Virus record (IMG/VR): IMGVR_UViG_3300034774_000016
Span: 1 to 22,753 of that record
Length of the DNA: 22,753 bases
Reading direction: 5' to 3' (one strand)
Source: a virus
Shown: positions 1 to 9,200 of the stretch, piece by piece
Layout: each line of letters starts with the position of its first letter
How positions within the stretch are numbered: position 1 is the first letter of the stretch
Made by a program: the position numbers and the translations under genes
Notes under the pieces: model-generated
What the model was told of the DNA's origin: nothing
What the model saw: only the letters and a program-made list of their open reading frames with translations
Database searches by the model: none

Positions 1-1
1 A

Positions 2-1099
2 TTCATAGGTATTCCCACTCCAGGCAGTACGGTGCTTTGTGCCCGTGCTTCTGGAAAAAACGATGATACGACAGTAGCAAAAGGGTGGTATTATTTAGGA
101 TCTGTAATGGGGAATATCCCTGGCTTAAATGATAGGGTACCTACAGTCGAGGATGATTTTGGTCTTGCTGGTGGGGGAACCGCTGGTTCAATCGCTGGAA
201 AAGAGTATGTACCTAAGACAGACCCAGGAATTGCAGGTCCCCCTTTAGCTCCTGGAGAAGTCCCTTTTGTTAAAGAGGATTGGGCTTTCCCTAGTGCTTT
301 TAGAGATATGTATAATGCTAAAGGGATTGTTCCTGAGCAGTACGGCATGGTTGATGTTTTTAATAGTAATATGTTACTATCATCTAGAAGTAGAGATAAT
401 GGGGCTGTAGGAGCTTATCAAGATCATAGGGTTCAGATACAAAGTGGAAAGGGGAAAACAGTAAAGTGCGTAGACAGTCCTATTGTGGAAGGTATCGTTA
501 TGGACCCAGCTACGCAAGGTAAGGAGTATTTTATATTTAGCACAGGTAACTCACCACAGAGTCCGTTTTCTAAAGGCGAGTGGCATATGCGTACTCATGG
601 CCCTGTGAACATGTATACTATGGCTAATCAGATGCACTTCTGGGTACAAGAGGGTTATAATTTACGACTTGAAAACTTAGCATATGGAAATTTAGCTTCT
701 AATGATGACGCTGGGAATACCCCCAATACAAAAGTAACTAACACTCAAGCGGGAGCCAGAGCAAGAATTGTAGATTTAGGACATGAGGGGTATGGGTGCG
801 TGGAAATTCGCTCTCAACATAATAACATTATCATAGAGGGAGAAGCAGATGATTCTGTAATCCGTATAAATGCCCCAGGAACAAATACCAAAGTAATTAT
901 AAATACTGGAGGTACAGTAGATATAGTAGCAGAACAAAAAATTACTTTACAGAGTAACACTAAGATTGAGTTAAATGCTCCTGAGATAAATATAAATGCA
1001 GGAGATGGGGATGGTGGTGGTCAAGAGTCTCCTGGTAATGTATATATAGATGGGAATGAGATTAGACTCAATGATCAAAACGATCCCCCAGTATTATAA
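2..1099 (+). CDS. Baseplate central spike protein (gp5/gpV-like), 5'-truncated
   Basis: The frame is already open at base 2, so the gene starts upstream; the GTG at 32 is internal. Visible are 365 residues. The first ~45 (IPTPGSTVLCAR ... GWYYLGSV) match the end of the OB-fold of contractile-tail spikes, which usually reads PG-x-x-V-L-V ... G-x-W-x-G. After a middle region I cannot assign, the last ~100 residues are short alternating beta-strand repeats (IIIEGE, VIRINAPG, VIINTGG, VDIVAEQ, ITLQSN, IELNAPE, ININAG, VYIDGNE, IRLND). This is the signature of the triple-stranded beta-helical needle of T4 gp5, P2 gpV and VgrG. No lysozyme domain is visible in this portion, and there is no HxH metal-binding tip motif as in P2 gpV. 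The role is the membrane-piercing central spike of the baseplate hub. It lies upstream of gp25- and gp6-like genes, as expected. Confidence 0.85.
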   Translation, partial: FIGIPTPGSTVLCARASGKNDDTTVAKGWYYLGSVMGNIPGLNDRVPTVEDDFGLAGGGTAGSIAGKEYVPKTDPGIAGPPLAPGEVPFVKEDWAFPSAFRDMYNAKGIVPEQYGMVDVFNSNMLLSSRSRDNGAVGAYQDHRVQIQSGKGKTVKCVDSPIVEGIVMDPATQGKEYFIFSTGNSPQSPFSKGEWHMRTHGPVNMYTMANQMHFWVQEGYNLRLENLAYGNLASNDDAGNTPNTKVTNTQAGARARIVDLGHEGYGCVEIRSQHNNIIIEGEADDSVIRINAPGTNTKVIINTGGTVDIVAEQKITLQSNTKIELNAPEININAGDGDGGGQESPGNVYIDGNEIRLNDQNDPPVL

Positions 1100-1111
1100 A
1101 AGGTAAGAACT

Positions 1112-4100
1112 ATGGCAACACTTGATATGAGCAAATTGGCGGCGATTATTACTACATCGCCTACTCCTATATTGGATGCTATGGCAATCCAACACGGAGT
1201 ACCCGTATGTCTCCTAACTTTAACTAAAGATGTGTTGAGCAGGTTTCCTGCTTCTATTTTAGGTGACATAGGAGGTGGTATTCAAGCAGGAAAAGAACAA
1301 GCTGATTCTGTATATAAAGATATTCTTAGAGCTATATTTATTGATACGGGGATCATGGAATATGATACAAACCAAGGTAAATTTGTATTTGTATCTAAAT
1401 CTTCTGGGTTGGGTATAGAAGAAAATGCTCTTCAAGGTTTGGGGGACTTAGCTGGCCTAGGTCAGATTATAGGTTTTGGAGCAGAAGCGTGGTTAATTGG
1501 AGAGGGTTTAGTAGATAACTATACCTATCTTAAAACTTGTATTGATGAGATGAAGACTTATGAAGCTCTTCAAAACGGTCCCGCAGGAGCAGCCTCTACC
1601 TTTGTGGGTTTTGATGGGACAGACCCTATTACTGGAGAGCCTATATCGTATTTTGCTCCCCCTCCTGCTACGGAAGCAGCTAGTCTTGTTTACGATAAGC
1701 ACAAAGATACCCTAGAGAGAGCCGTAGCCTTTTCTGATAAATGCGCCAGCCAGCTAAATGTTATTGCTGAAGTAAAGCAAGCTAGATTAGCAGATCCTTT
1801 AAACCATCCAGAACCTATTTTTAATGGTGATGTAGTTTTAAATGATCCTAATAGTATTTATGATGGTTCTACATTAAGTGAGGTGGTAGGGGACTCTACT
1901 ACTTTTAATATTGCCACAGGATTACAAAGAGACCCAGAAACAGGGGATTGGATTATCCCCACATCTTTAGGGGGGGTAGAAGCAGACACTACTAAATCAA
2001 TTATTAATACCAGCGGTATAGGGCCTCCTGTTGCCCAAAAAGGTCAGTTCCTATTTTCTAGGACTGGTATTTATTATGATTCCTATGGAGGGGGTTTGGA
2101 CTATGAAGGGTGTATTACTAACATAGTAAGTGCAGTTTATTTTGATGCTTCAGGACCTATACTAGGAAGAGGGGTGCCGTCTCAAGCAGTTAAATGGATG
2201 CTCCAATACAATCCAAACTTAGGAGGAAAAGGAAAATCAATATCTTGGAACACTTTTAACCAGTGGGTAGATACGGTTTTTGATATGGAAACCATAAGGG
2301 AAGATCCAAGCGTCCGAGAATTTTATGATGATGATCATTTTTTACAAGTTTTAATAGGACAGAGAAACAGAGAAGTATATGATTTATCTACACTTATCAC
2401 TGATTATCAGGATGCTGGATATGGAGAGGATTCAGCACTTTTAATCAACCAGAGACAAGTATTATATTCTAAAATCAGTTCTCATGATAATAAAATAAAT
2501 AAAAGAAAGAAGCAGATTGAGATTCATGTCGTATTATCACCAGACGACCATCCCGCTATTATCGGTAAGATCCCTATTAATAATTTAAAACCTTTAGATA
2601 AGAGTAAAATAAAAGCTCAATTAGGATTACAGGAAAGAATAATGTTTAATCCTGATGAAGTGTCAGGTATTGTACTTCCTTTATGTCCAGAGTATATAAA
2701 AAGTAGTGTCCCTCAAGATGAGTTTACAGTGGATGAGTTAATGGTATCTCCTGTGGGAGTAGGGGGTATTATTAATACTGACAAAAACTTAGAGTCTGGT
2801 GTGAGTGGAACAGTATTATCTTTAAATTCTCACATTACTACTGATAAGTTAGTAGCTATTTACAACTTCTTAGATACTGATTTAGTTAATCCAAATTCTA
2901 CAAAGTACAAAGTGATTAATTGTAGCACTAGTTCTACCAGCGATAAGGCTGCTCAATTAGTAGCGTCTTCTATTGATAGCACCTTCCCTTCTGGAATAGG
3001 TCTTCCTTACTTTAGAGGAGTTTGTAACCTCTTCTCAGGGACAGACGGGGATGGAAACCCCAAGGTATCCAGCTACACCTCCAATGAGGAGTATCTTTTG
3101 AGTCCATATAGACCTTATAGCTATGCTCGTTTAGAAGGGGGGTGGAATGAGATAGATAGTCTTCTTTACGCTAGTGGGGGAGCAACGATAGAATCCTGGG
3201 TTCATGTGCCTGATTTAGTAGATGCAAATAGTAAAGGATGGAATACTAATAGTGAGGTATCAGCATTGCATAGGGTGATATTAGGGTGTGAGAACAGAGG
3301 AGGGACTCTATCCTCTGTTGACGACAATTGGATTGTTGGTCCTGCTAACGGGGATTCGGCAGTAAAAGGACTTCTTATGGGGTTCTCTAGAGACAGAAGA
3401 TTAACGAAAGGTGCTGCCCCTAGCAATAATCCCAGTGATAATAGTATTGATAGTGGTCTTGTTTTTTATATGGCCCCTACTCAATCAGTAAACACAAGTG
3501 GGGTAACTTTTTTAAATGCATCTGCTGATGAGGGTAATTGTCCTCATGATTATGCAGGAGCCTCTGGTTTTTATGGTATAACTATAGACACTTCAACCGT
3601 TGTTAGTGGGATTAAATTTAATGATGTATCTTCTAAATTCTGTTTAGCAACTACTACTATTGATTATAGTAAGGATTTAGTAAGTATTTATCTAAATGGA
3701 GTTTTGATGAAATCTCAAAGTATTCATGCTACTTTTGGAACCCTCGCCGCTCCAAATATACCTAGTTTAATTGATACAAGCTCTTTCCAGTATACAGATA
3801 CTTTTGAGGGTACTTTCCCTAAAAATGCTCCCTTCTTCCCACCTAATAGTTTAGGATCTAATGATTTTTGGTATTGGAATGGTCCTCAATCAAAAGGTAT
3901 GAATGGTGCGCCCCCTATTACTCCCTGGATTATTGGAGGAGGTTACACCGATGGTATGCATTGTAGGGAACTACCTACATATACTGAAGGAGTAACCAAT
4001 GGGATGAATTTTATGGGAGGTAGATGGGGTGGTAGAAAAAGTGGCCTGTACGGGTTCTTAGGTAGTTTTAAACTATATAATAAAGCAATAGCTTCTAATG

Positions 4101-4156
4101 AAGTTATAAAAAATTATAATGGACAAAAGGGATTCTTTGAGAATCTCAAAACCTAA
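1112..4156 (+). CDS. Large virion structural protein with C-terminal LamG/concanavalin-like domain
   Basis: 1014 aa. The ATG follows a weak Shine-Dalgarno (AAAAGGT, ~1098-1104), 12 nt after the spike stop. Residues 1-220 look helical with hydrophobic, Gly-rich stretches (LGDLAGLGQIIGFGAEAW). A Lys-rich stretch (KINKRKKQIEIH) lies near 463-474. From ~670 to the end the pattern fits a LamG / concanavalin A-like jelly roll: ATIESWVHVPD, then IYLNGVLMKSQ near 858, then GFLGSFKLYNKAIASNEV and NYNGQKG at the very end. The terminal 'G.lgsfklYnkAls..Ev..nynG.kg' is a typical last strand of such lectin-like domains. These domains often bind carbohydrate or serve as virion decoration, so adhesion is a reasonable inference. 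Its place between spike and gp25 is unusual and could mean a hub-associated protein. It overlaps the next gene by 1 nt (TAATG). The N-terminal two thirds match nothing I recognise. Confidence 0.8.
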   Translation: MATLDMSKLAAIITTSPTPILDAMAIQHGVPVCLLTLTKDVLSRFPASILGDIGGGIQAGKEQADSVYKDILRAIFIDTGIMEYDTNQGKFVFVSKSSGLGIEENALQGLGDLAGLGQIIGFGAEAWLIGEGLVDNYTYLKTCIDEMKTYEALQNGPAGAASTFVGFDGTDPITGEPISYFAPPPATEAASLVYDKHKDTLERAVAFSDKCASQLNVIAEVKQARLADPLNHPEPIFNGDVVLNDPNSIYDGSTLSEVVGDSTTFNIATGLQRDPETGDWIIPTSLGGVEADTTKSIINTSGIGPPVAQKGQFLFSRTGIYYDSYGGGLDYEGCITNIVSAVYFDASGPILGRGVPSQAVKWMLQYNPNLGGKGKSISWNTFNQWVDTVFDMETIREDPSVREFYDDDHFLQVLIGQRNREVYDLSTLITDYQDAGYGEDSALLINQRQVLYSKISSHDNKINKRKKQIEIHVVLSPDDHPAIIGKIPINNLKPLDKSKIKAQLGLQERIMFNPDEVSGIVLPLCPEYIKSSVPQDEFTVDELMVSPVGVGGIINTDKNLESGVSGTVLSLNSHITTDKLVAIYNFLDTDLVNPNSTKYKVINCSTSSTSDKAAQLVASSIDSTFPSGIGLPYFRGVCNLFSGTDGDGNPKVSSYTSNEEYLLSPYRPYSYARLEGGWNEIDSLLYASGGATIESWVHVPDLVDANSKGWNTNSEVSALHRVILGCENRGGTLSSVDDNWIVGPANGDSAVKGLLMGFSRDRRLTKGAAPSNNPSDNSIDSGLVFYMAPTQSVNTSGVTFLNASADEGNCPHDYAGASGFYGITIDTSTVVSGIKFNDVSSKFCLATTTIDYSKDLVSIYLNGVLMKSQSIHATFGTLAAPNIPSLIDTSSFQYTDTFEGTFPKNAPFFPPNSLGSNDFWYWNGPQSKGMNGAPPITPWIIGGGYTDGMHCRELPTYTEGVTNGMNFMGGRWGGRKSGLYGFLGSFKLYNKAIASNEVIKNYNGQKGFFENLKT

Positions 4157-4656
4157 TGGCTACTACTACTACACATGAGACTTATGGAGTTCCTGTTACT
4201 CTTTCTGTTATAAAAGGTATTACTTCTAAGCGTAAGGGCAGAGCAGGTTTCTCATACCCCCTAATAGAGCCTTTAGATAATACTATCCCCGCTGGAACAC
4301 CCCCTAAAAATACTTCACAATCTAATTATTTTAATAAATCATATGGTGTAGAGTTAATTAGAAACAACTTAAGACAATTACTTCTTACTCAAAGAGGAGA
4401 AAGAGTAATGCTCCCTGAGTTTGGGTTAGATTTACGAAGATATCTATTTCAACCCTTAGATGAGACTCTTTACCATCTAATAAAAAGAGATATTTTATTA
4501 ACACTATCTACTTACTTTTCTATAGCGAAACCTTTAGTGATAAAAGTAGGTAGTGATGACAGAGAAACAGAAAACAGTACTTTACGAGTAGAACTAACTC
4601 TCCAGCTTCTGGACGAGTCTTTAGATATTTTTGATATTGAGGTTAGATTAGGATGA
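4156..4656 (+). CDS. Baseplate wedge protein, gp25/gpW family
   Basis: 166 aa. Residues ~60-165 match the GPW_gp25 fold: an N-terminal helix (GVELIRNNLRQLLLTQ), the family hallmark GERVMLPEFGLDLRRYLFQPLD, then helix LIKRDILLTLSTYF and strands up to LDIFDIEVRLG. The conserved GER.m.PefG motif with its Glu-Arg pair is intact. The protein is somewhat longer than T4 gp25 (132 aa) because of an N-terminal extension of ~55 residues. Known members sit in the inner baseplate next to the sheath's first ring and help nucleate sheath assembly. The start ATG overlaps the previous stop (TAATG), and its own stop overlaps the next start (ATGA), which indicates translational coupling. The gene order gp25/W followed by gp6/J supports the call. 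Confidence 0.95.
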   Translation: MATTTTHETYGVPVTLSVIKGITSKRKGRAGFSYPLIEPLDNTIPAGTPPKNTSQSNYFNKSYGVELIRNNLRQLLLTQRGERVMLPEFGLDLRRYLFQPLDETLYHLIKRDILLTLSTYFSIAKPLVIKVGSDDRETENSTLRVELTLQLLDESLDIFDIEVRLG

Positions 4657-6254
4657 TTTTTTCAGGAACAACTACTACAGACTTTATGAAGTTGGGTGCT
4701 ATCCCAGATAGAAAAAAGCAAGAATTTATTGATTATGCAGGTAATGATTTTTATTCTATTAGAGCAGATTTAATAGAATATATTAAATCTGTATACCCTG
4801 AAGATTATCAAAACTTTTCTGAATCCGATTTAGGGATGATGCTTATTGAGATAGTATCCTATATGGGAGCAGTTACCTCTTTAAAAGCGGATATGTTGGC
4901 TAATGAAAACTATCTGCGTACTGTAAAGAATAGGGATAATTTAAAAAAGCTTCTAGAATTAGTAGGAGTGTCCATGAAAGGACCTATGGCTGCTGCCGCA
5001 GGGGGCACCCTTACTTTAGATTCAGACCCTATTGTAGCTAATTTTCCTTTGCGTTATGACGCAGGATCCAGGGTATTCTCTATAACTTCTAAAGAAGATG
5101 GAGGGGTTGCTAATTATACAATTTATAAAGTAGTAGATAACGCTATTCAAGACATACAAAATAGTGATGGTATGATTTATTTTAATGGGAATGAAGCTGA
5201 TAACACTCTAAGTAGTGTTTTTACTAATGTAGCACTTCTAGAAGGATCTCTTAGTAGACAGCAGGGGACTTTTGATACTTTAGAAGCTAATAAAACAATT
5301 CCTTTACTGGATAGTCCCATTATTGAGGGGAGTGTACAAGTCTATGTTAATGCTGGGGACGGGAATCTAGCTACAGGAGCTTATAGCCAAGTAGAAAGAT
5401 TATATTCAGCCTCTAGTGGAGATTCTAAGCTTTTCCAAGTAGTTTATAATGACAACTACGCAGCCACTGTTATCTTTGGGGATAACGCATTAGGGCTTTC
5501 CCCTCCTCAAGGATCTATCTTTACGGTTCTATATCGTACAGGAGGAGGACCCAGAGGCAATATTATTCAATCAGCTATCAATGTTAATACTACTATGGTA
5601 GGTGATGATGAGGAGACTATTAATGTTATTACTGAGAATCGAACAGCAGCCACTGGCGGGGCTAATGCTGAAACTTCTGAACATGCAAAGAAGTATGCTC
5701 CTTATACTTTTAAGAGACAAGATCGAGTGGTTACACTAGAAGACTATATTGCTATAGGTAATACTTTTAGATCGAAGCAAGGGACTATAGGAAAAACAAC
5801 TGCTGTAGTAAGAGATGCTTTCTCATCAGCTAATGTGATTGATGTTTATACTTTGGAAAAGGCTACGGACATTACTTTACAGAAAGCATCTACTTCTTTT
5901 AAGAAAGAATTATTAGAGGAGATTGAACCTAAAAAAATGTTAACTGATGAGGTGGTAGTAGTAGACGGTCTTATTAGAACTCTAGATCTAGTTGTAACTA
6001 TAAGAATAGATAAAGATTTAGAGACAATAGAGGGAGAAATCCAACAACAAGTATCTAATGTAATATTAAATCATTTTAATATTGATAATTTTGATTTTGG
6101 AAAACCTTTCTTAGCTACTGAACTTAACAGAGATATTTTTGCATTACCCAATGTCCGATATTCTACAGTGGATAATGTTCCTGAGGTAATTGATGTGGAG
6201 TTTAATGAGATTGTTCAATTAAATAACTTTACAATTAATACAGTTCTAATATAA
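4653..6254 (+). CDS. Baseplate wedge protein, Baseplate_J (gp6/gpJ) family
   Basis: 533 aa. The N-terminal part carries the Baseplate_J signature: SDLGMMLIEIVSYMGAV (residues ~50-66), then a helix with ENYLRTVKNRDNLKKLLELVG, where 'eNyL.ta..r.nl..l..l.G' is typical. Mid-protein beta-rich sections include GSRVFSITS and VIFGDNALGLSPPQGS ... VLYRTGGG. The later motif APYTFKRQDRVVTLEDY is the usual 'aP..f...dRaVT.eDY' of the family, and the C-terminal region is alpha/beta (VVTIRIDKDLE ... FDFGKPFLATELNRDIFALPNV). In T4, gp6 dimers form the continuous inner ring of the baseplate; gpJ is the P2 counterpart. A GAGG lies ~10 nt before the ATG. The gene overlaps gp25 by 4 nt and the next gene by 1 nt. 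Length is between P2 gpJ (~300 aa) and T4 gp6 (660 aa). Confidence 0.93.
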   Translation: MIFSGTTTTDFMKLGAIPDRKKQEFIDYAGNDFYSIRADLIEYIKSVYPEDYQNFSESDLGMMLIEIVSYMGAVTSLKADMLANENYLRTVKNRDNLKKLLELVGVSMKGPMAAAAGGTLTLDSDPIVANFPLRYDAGSRVFSITSKEDGGVANYTIYKVVDNAIQDIQNSDGMIYFNGNEADNTLSSVFTNVALLEGSLSRQQGTFDTLEANKTIPLLDSPIIEGSVQVYVNAGDGNLATGAYSQVERLYSASSGDSKLFQVVYNDNYAATVIFGDNALGLSPPQGSIFTVLYRTGGGPRGNIIQSAINVNTTMVGDDEETINVITENRTAATGGANAETSEHAKKYAPYTFKRQDRVVTLEDYIAIGNTFRSKQGTIGKTTAVVRDAFSSANVIDVYTLEKATDITLQKASTSFKKELLEEIEPKKMLTDEVVVVDGLIRTLDLVVTIRIDKDLETIEGEIQQQVSNVILNHFNIDNFDFGKPFLATELNRDIFALPNVRYSTVDNVPEVIDVEFNEIVQLNNFTINTVLI

Positions 6255-9200
6255 TGTCCAGAAGATATGTAAAAACCTCTAGATTTAACAGCCTGGATCA
6301 GCCTGTTCCTGAAATTGTAGCAGTAGTTTCAACTAAAGATAATGTAGAGCAGACTAAAAAAGCCCAAACTTATTTTAAACAGAATTATTTACAAGCTATA
6401 AAAAAGATTATTCCCTCTTTTTATTTTAGTGACGAGCAGACGCTGAGTGGGGAGCATGTTGGTTTTGTTAATCAAGTTATAAATAGCCACTTAGTAGCTA
6501 ATGCTAATCAATCTACTATTCTTCCTCTTTCCTCTTTAATATATGATACTTATTTATCTGCTCTAAATACACCATCGGGATTTGCTCCTTACTTCTTTAA
6601 AGATCAAAATCCCGCTACCATCTCTCCTGATGATTTTGAAAGATACTTTTTACTTCCTCTAGCAAAGAGTTACAAAGCTTATTCCTCTAGTGGGGAATTT
6701 TTAGATTATATTAGCGGAACTTTTCTTCCCACTATCCCTGTCGATGTGGGCTCTCAAAACTTAGCTACTCTTACAGCAAGTGCATATGCTAATGATTCTT
6801 CAGGAACCTATAAGTTCTTAGCTAATAATTTAGGATGGTTGTTCTTTTTAAATAGAGAAGGTCCTACTGATGGTTTTGATCCTTCAAATGCAGTAGCTGA
6901 ATTAATTACTACTAATTTATGGAAAGGAAGATCTATTGTTTTAGAAGATACCATAAATATTTATCAAGAGTATTTATGGAATAATAAGCAATGGTGGGGG
7001 ATTGATGATATTGTTCCCACTTCTTATCTATCTTCAGTTGAAATGAGTGCTGGTACATGGACTAGTGGTACACAGCTATTAGATAATCTAAAAACATTAA
7101 ATAGTATTATTTATTCTCCACATTATCTAAACAGCCCAGACCAAAAGGTGGAAGATGCATTTAACACTTATATTAATACAGAAGCAAAAATAACGGATGT
7201 TCAAAATGCAGGTCCATTTACTAGATTTCTGGAAGGTACTTCCTTTAGCTTGGCAGATAGAACAAATGAGGGTAATGAACTTGGGGTTCTTTATGACATA
7301 GGGAAGTGCCCAGACGAGTTCTTAGAACTTTTAGGAGAGTTGATTGGTTGGCGTATGATAGGGTCGGATGTTGATAAGTGGAGAGTCCAACTTATGAATG
7401 CGGTCTCTATTTATAAAGCTAAGGGAACCAAGAAGTCTATTCAAATTTTATTAAATGTTCTTTTTGGTACTGATGCGTACAATGTAGATACTCATATTGA
7501 GGAGCTTTGGGAGTCTTACTTACCTGATCTTCTTTATTATTCTCTAGCCACAAGCTCTGCTGCATTTAAAGATTTTAAAACTTATACTCCAGAGGTGGCT
7601 AATCAGTTAGGGATTCTAGACTACTCTTCTAGTAGTATGGATGTTAATGTAAAGTATGCTGTTGATACTATTCTATTTAATTTAGTTAGAGAGTTCCCAG
7701 ATCAGTTTATGTTGGGAGGAAAGCCTTTTCCAACTTTAGCATTTGTTTATGCTATTGATGCACAGATAATAGATTGGACTCCAGGAAGTCTACAGTCTGA
7801 TCAATTAGCTGTGTGGAAAGGCCCTTATCATTATATTGATGATGAAGATGGGAATAGAGTTTATAGAACTGGAGAAGTAGAGACAGAGGATTCTATCACC
7901 ATCAAATTGCAACACGATCCTAGGTTTGTTTTCCAGTACAGAGGTAGAGAGTTTTATATTCCTCCCTATGAGAAAAGACAGTACTATACGGATTGCATTA
8001 TTAGTAATAAACTAGTAGAAAGATTGGCTTATTACTTACAATGCTACGGTGTAGATAAAGCATTCACAGATTCTGTTGTAAAATATATCAGAGAGTATAC
8101 CACTGAGACAGTGGATACTACGAGAATTTTAAATGCTTTCCTTATGTTTGGGACTGCTCCTACTTATCCCCCTAATTATGATGTAGTTATTAAGGAGGCT
8201 CCCACGGATAAGACCCCTGATCCTGTTAGTCTTCTTAGTCTGTGGAATGGAAAATCTTCTCACTTCTTGATGATGTTTGATTCTAGTAGTTTTGATTGGG
8301 GCTCTAACTTATTAAGTTATAATACTCATTACGGTCTTACACAGATGCTTCCAATCTTGGATCAAGTGGTCCCTGCTCATGCCATTCCTGAAGTTATTTT
8401 ATCTCTATCAAGCGTTATAGATAGCATGGATGCGATAGCGGATAATGATTGTAGAGAACTACGACCTAACTTTTATGACCTATATGAAGGATCTTCTACT
8501 GTTACAACTGGGTTTGCCGTAAGTGCTGTAGACATGGATGCTTTGGCAACTGCTAACGGACTTACCCCTCATCGCTTTAAACGAGACCAAGTAGAGAATA
8601 CTCACGATTTCCTTTTGTCTGGTAATACCTTTGCGCCCTTAAATTCGGTTAATAGAAATTCTTTACGAAGAAGAAATTACCATAATCTATTACCAGAAAC
8701 CAAGATGTTTACTAGAGTAGGTAGGAATAATCCAGGATCATTAACTCTTTCCAACTCGTATTATACTTCAGCTATAGGTTATGTTCCTTTAGGTTTTGTA
8801 CCTTCTTCTCAAGCCTTTCAACCAGTTGAGACTATACCAAATCGTAATGGTTATGGTATAGGAAGTGTATTATCTAATCTTCATCCCGTTTGGGATATAT
8901 GTCAAAATCTAACATCACCAAGTTCTATGTTTGGTTATGATATTAGTAATACTTTTGCTTCTAGAGCTAATCTAAACTTACAATCTTCTTCTTGCCAAAC
9001 TTATGGAAGAAGGGGTCAGCTAGACGATATCATGTATGTAATGAATAAAATGCATGATAAAGAAAAGTTTTTACAAGCAAGCTCTATAGTATCTGGATAT
9101 TATACTGATTCTGGAGCCATTAATAGAGATTGGACTGCAAGCAGTCCACTATTAACTCCTAACGATTTAAGTTCTTGGTATGCTGAAGGGTCTAGGTCTG

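Noticed and set aside
32-1099. A complete gene starting at the GTG at 32
   Set aside because: The frame is open upstream to base 2 and encodes FIGIPTPGST, which continues the OB-fold pattern. The gene is cut by the window edge.
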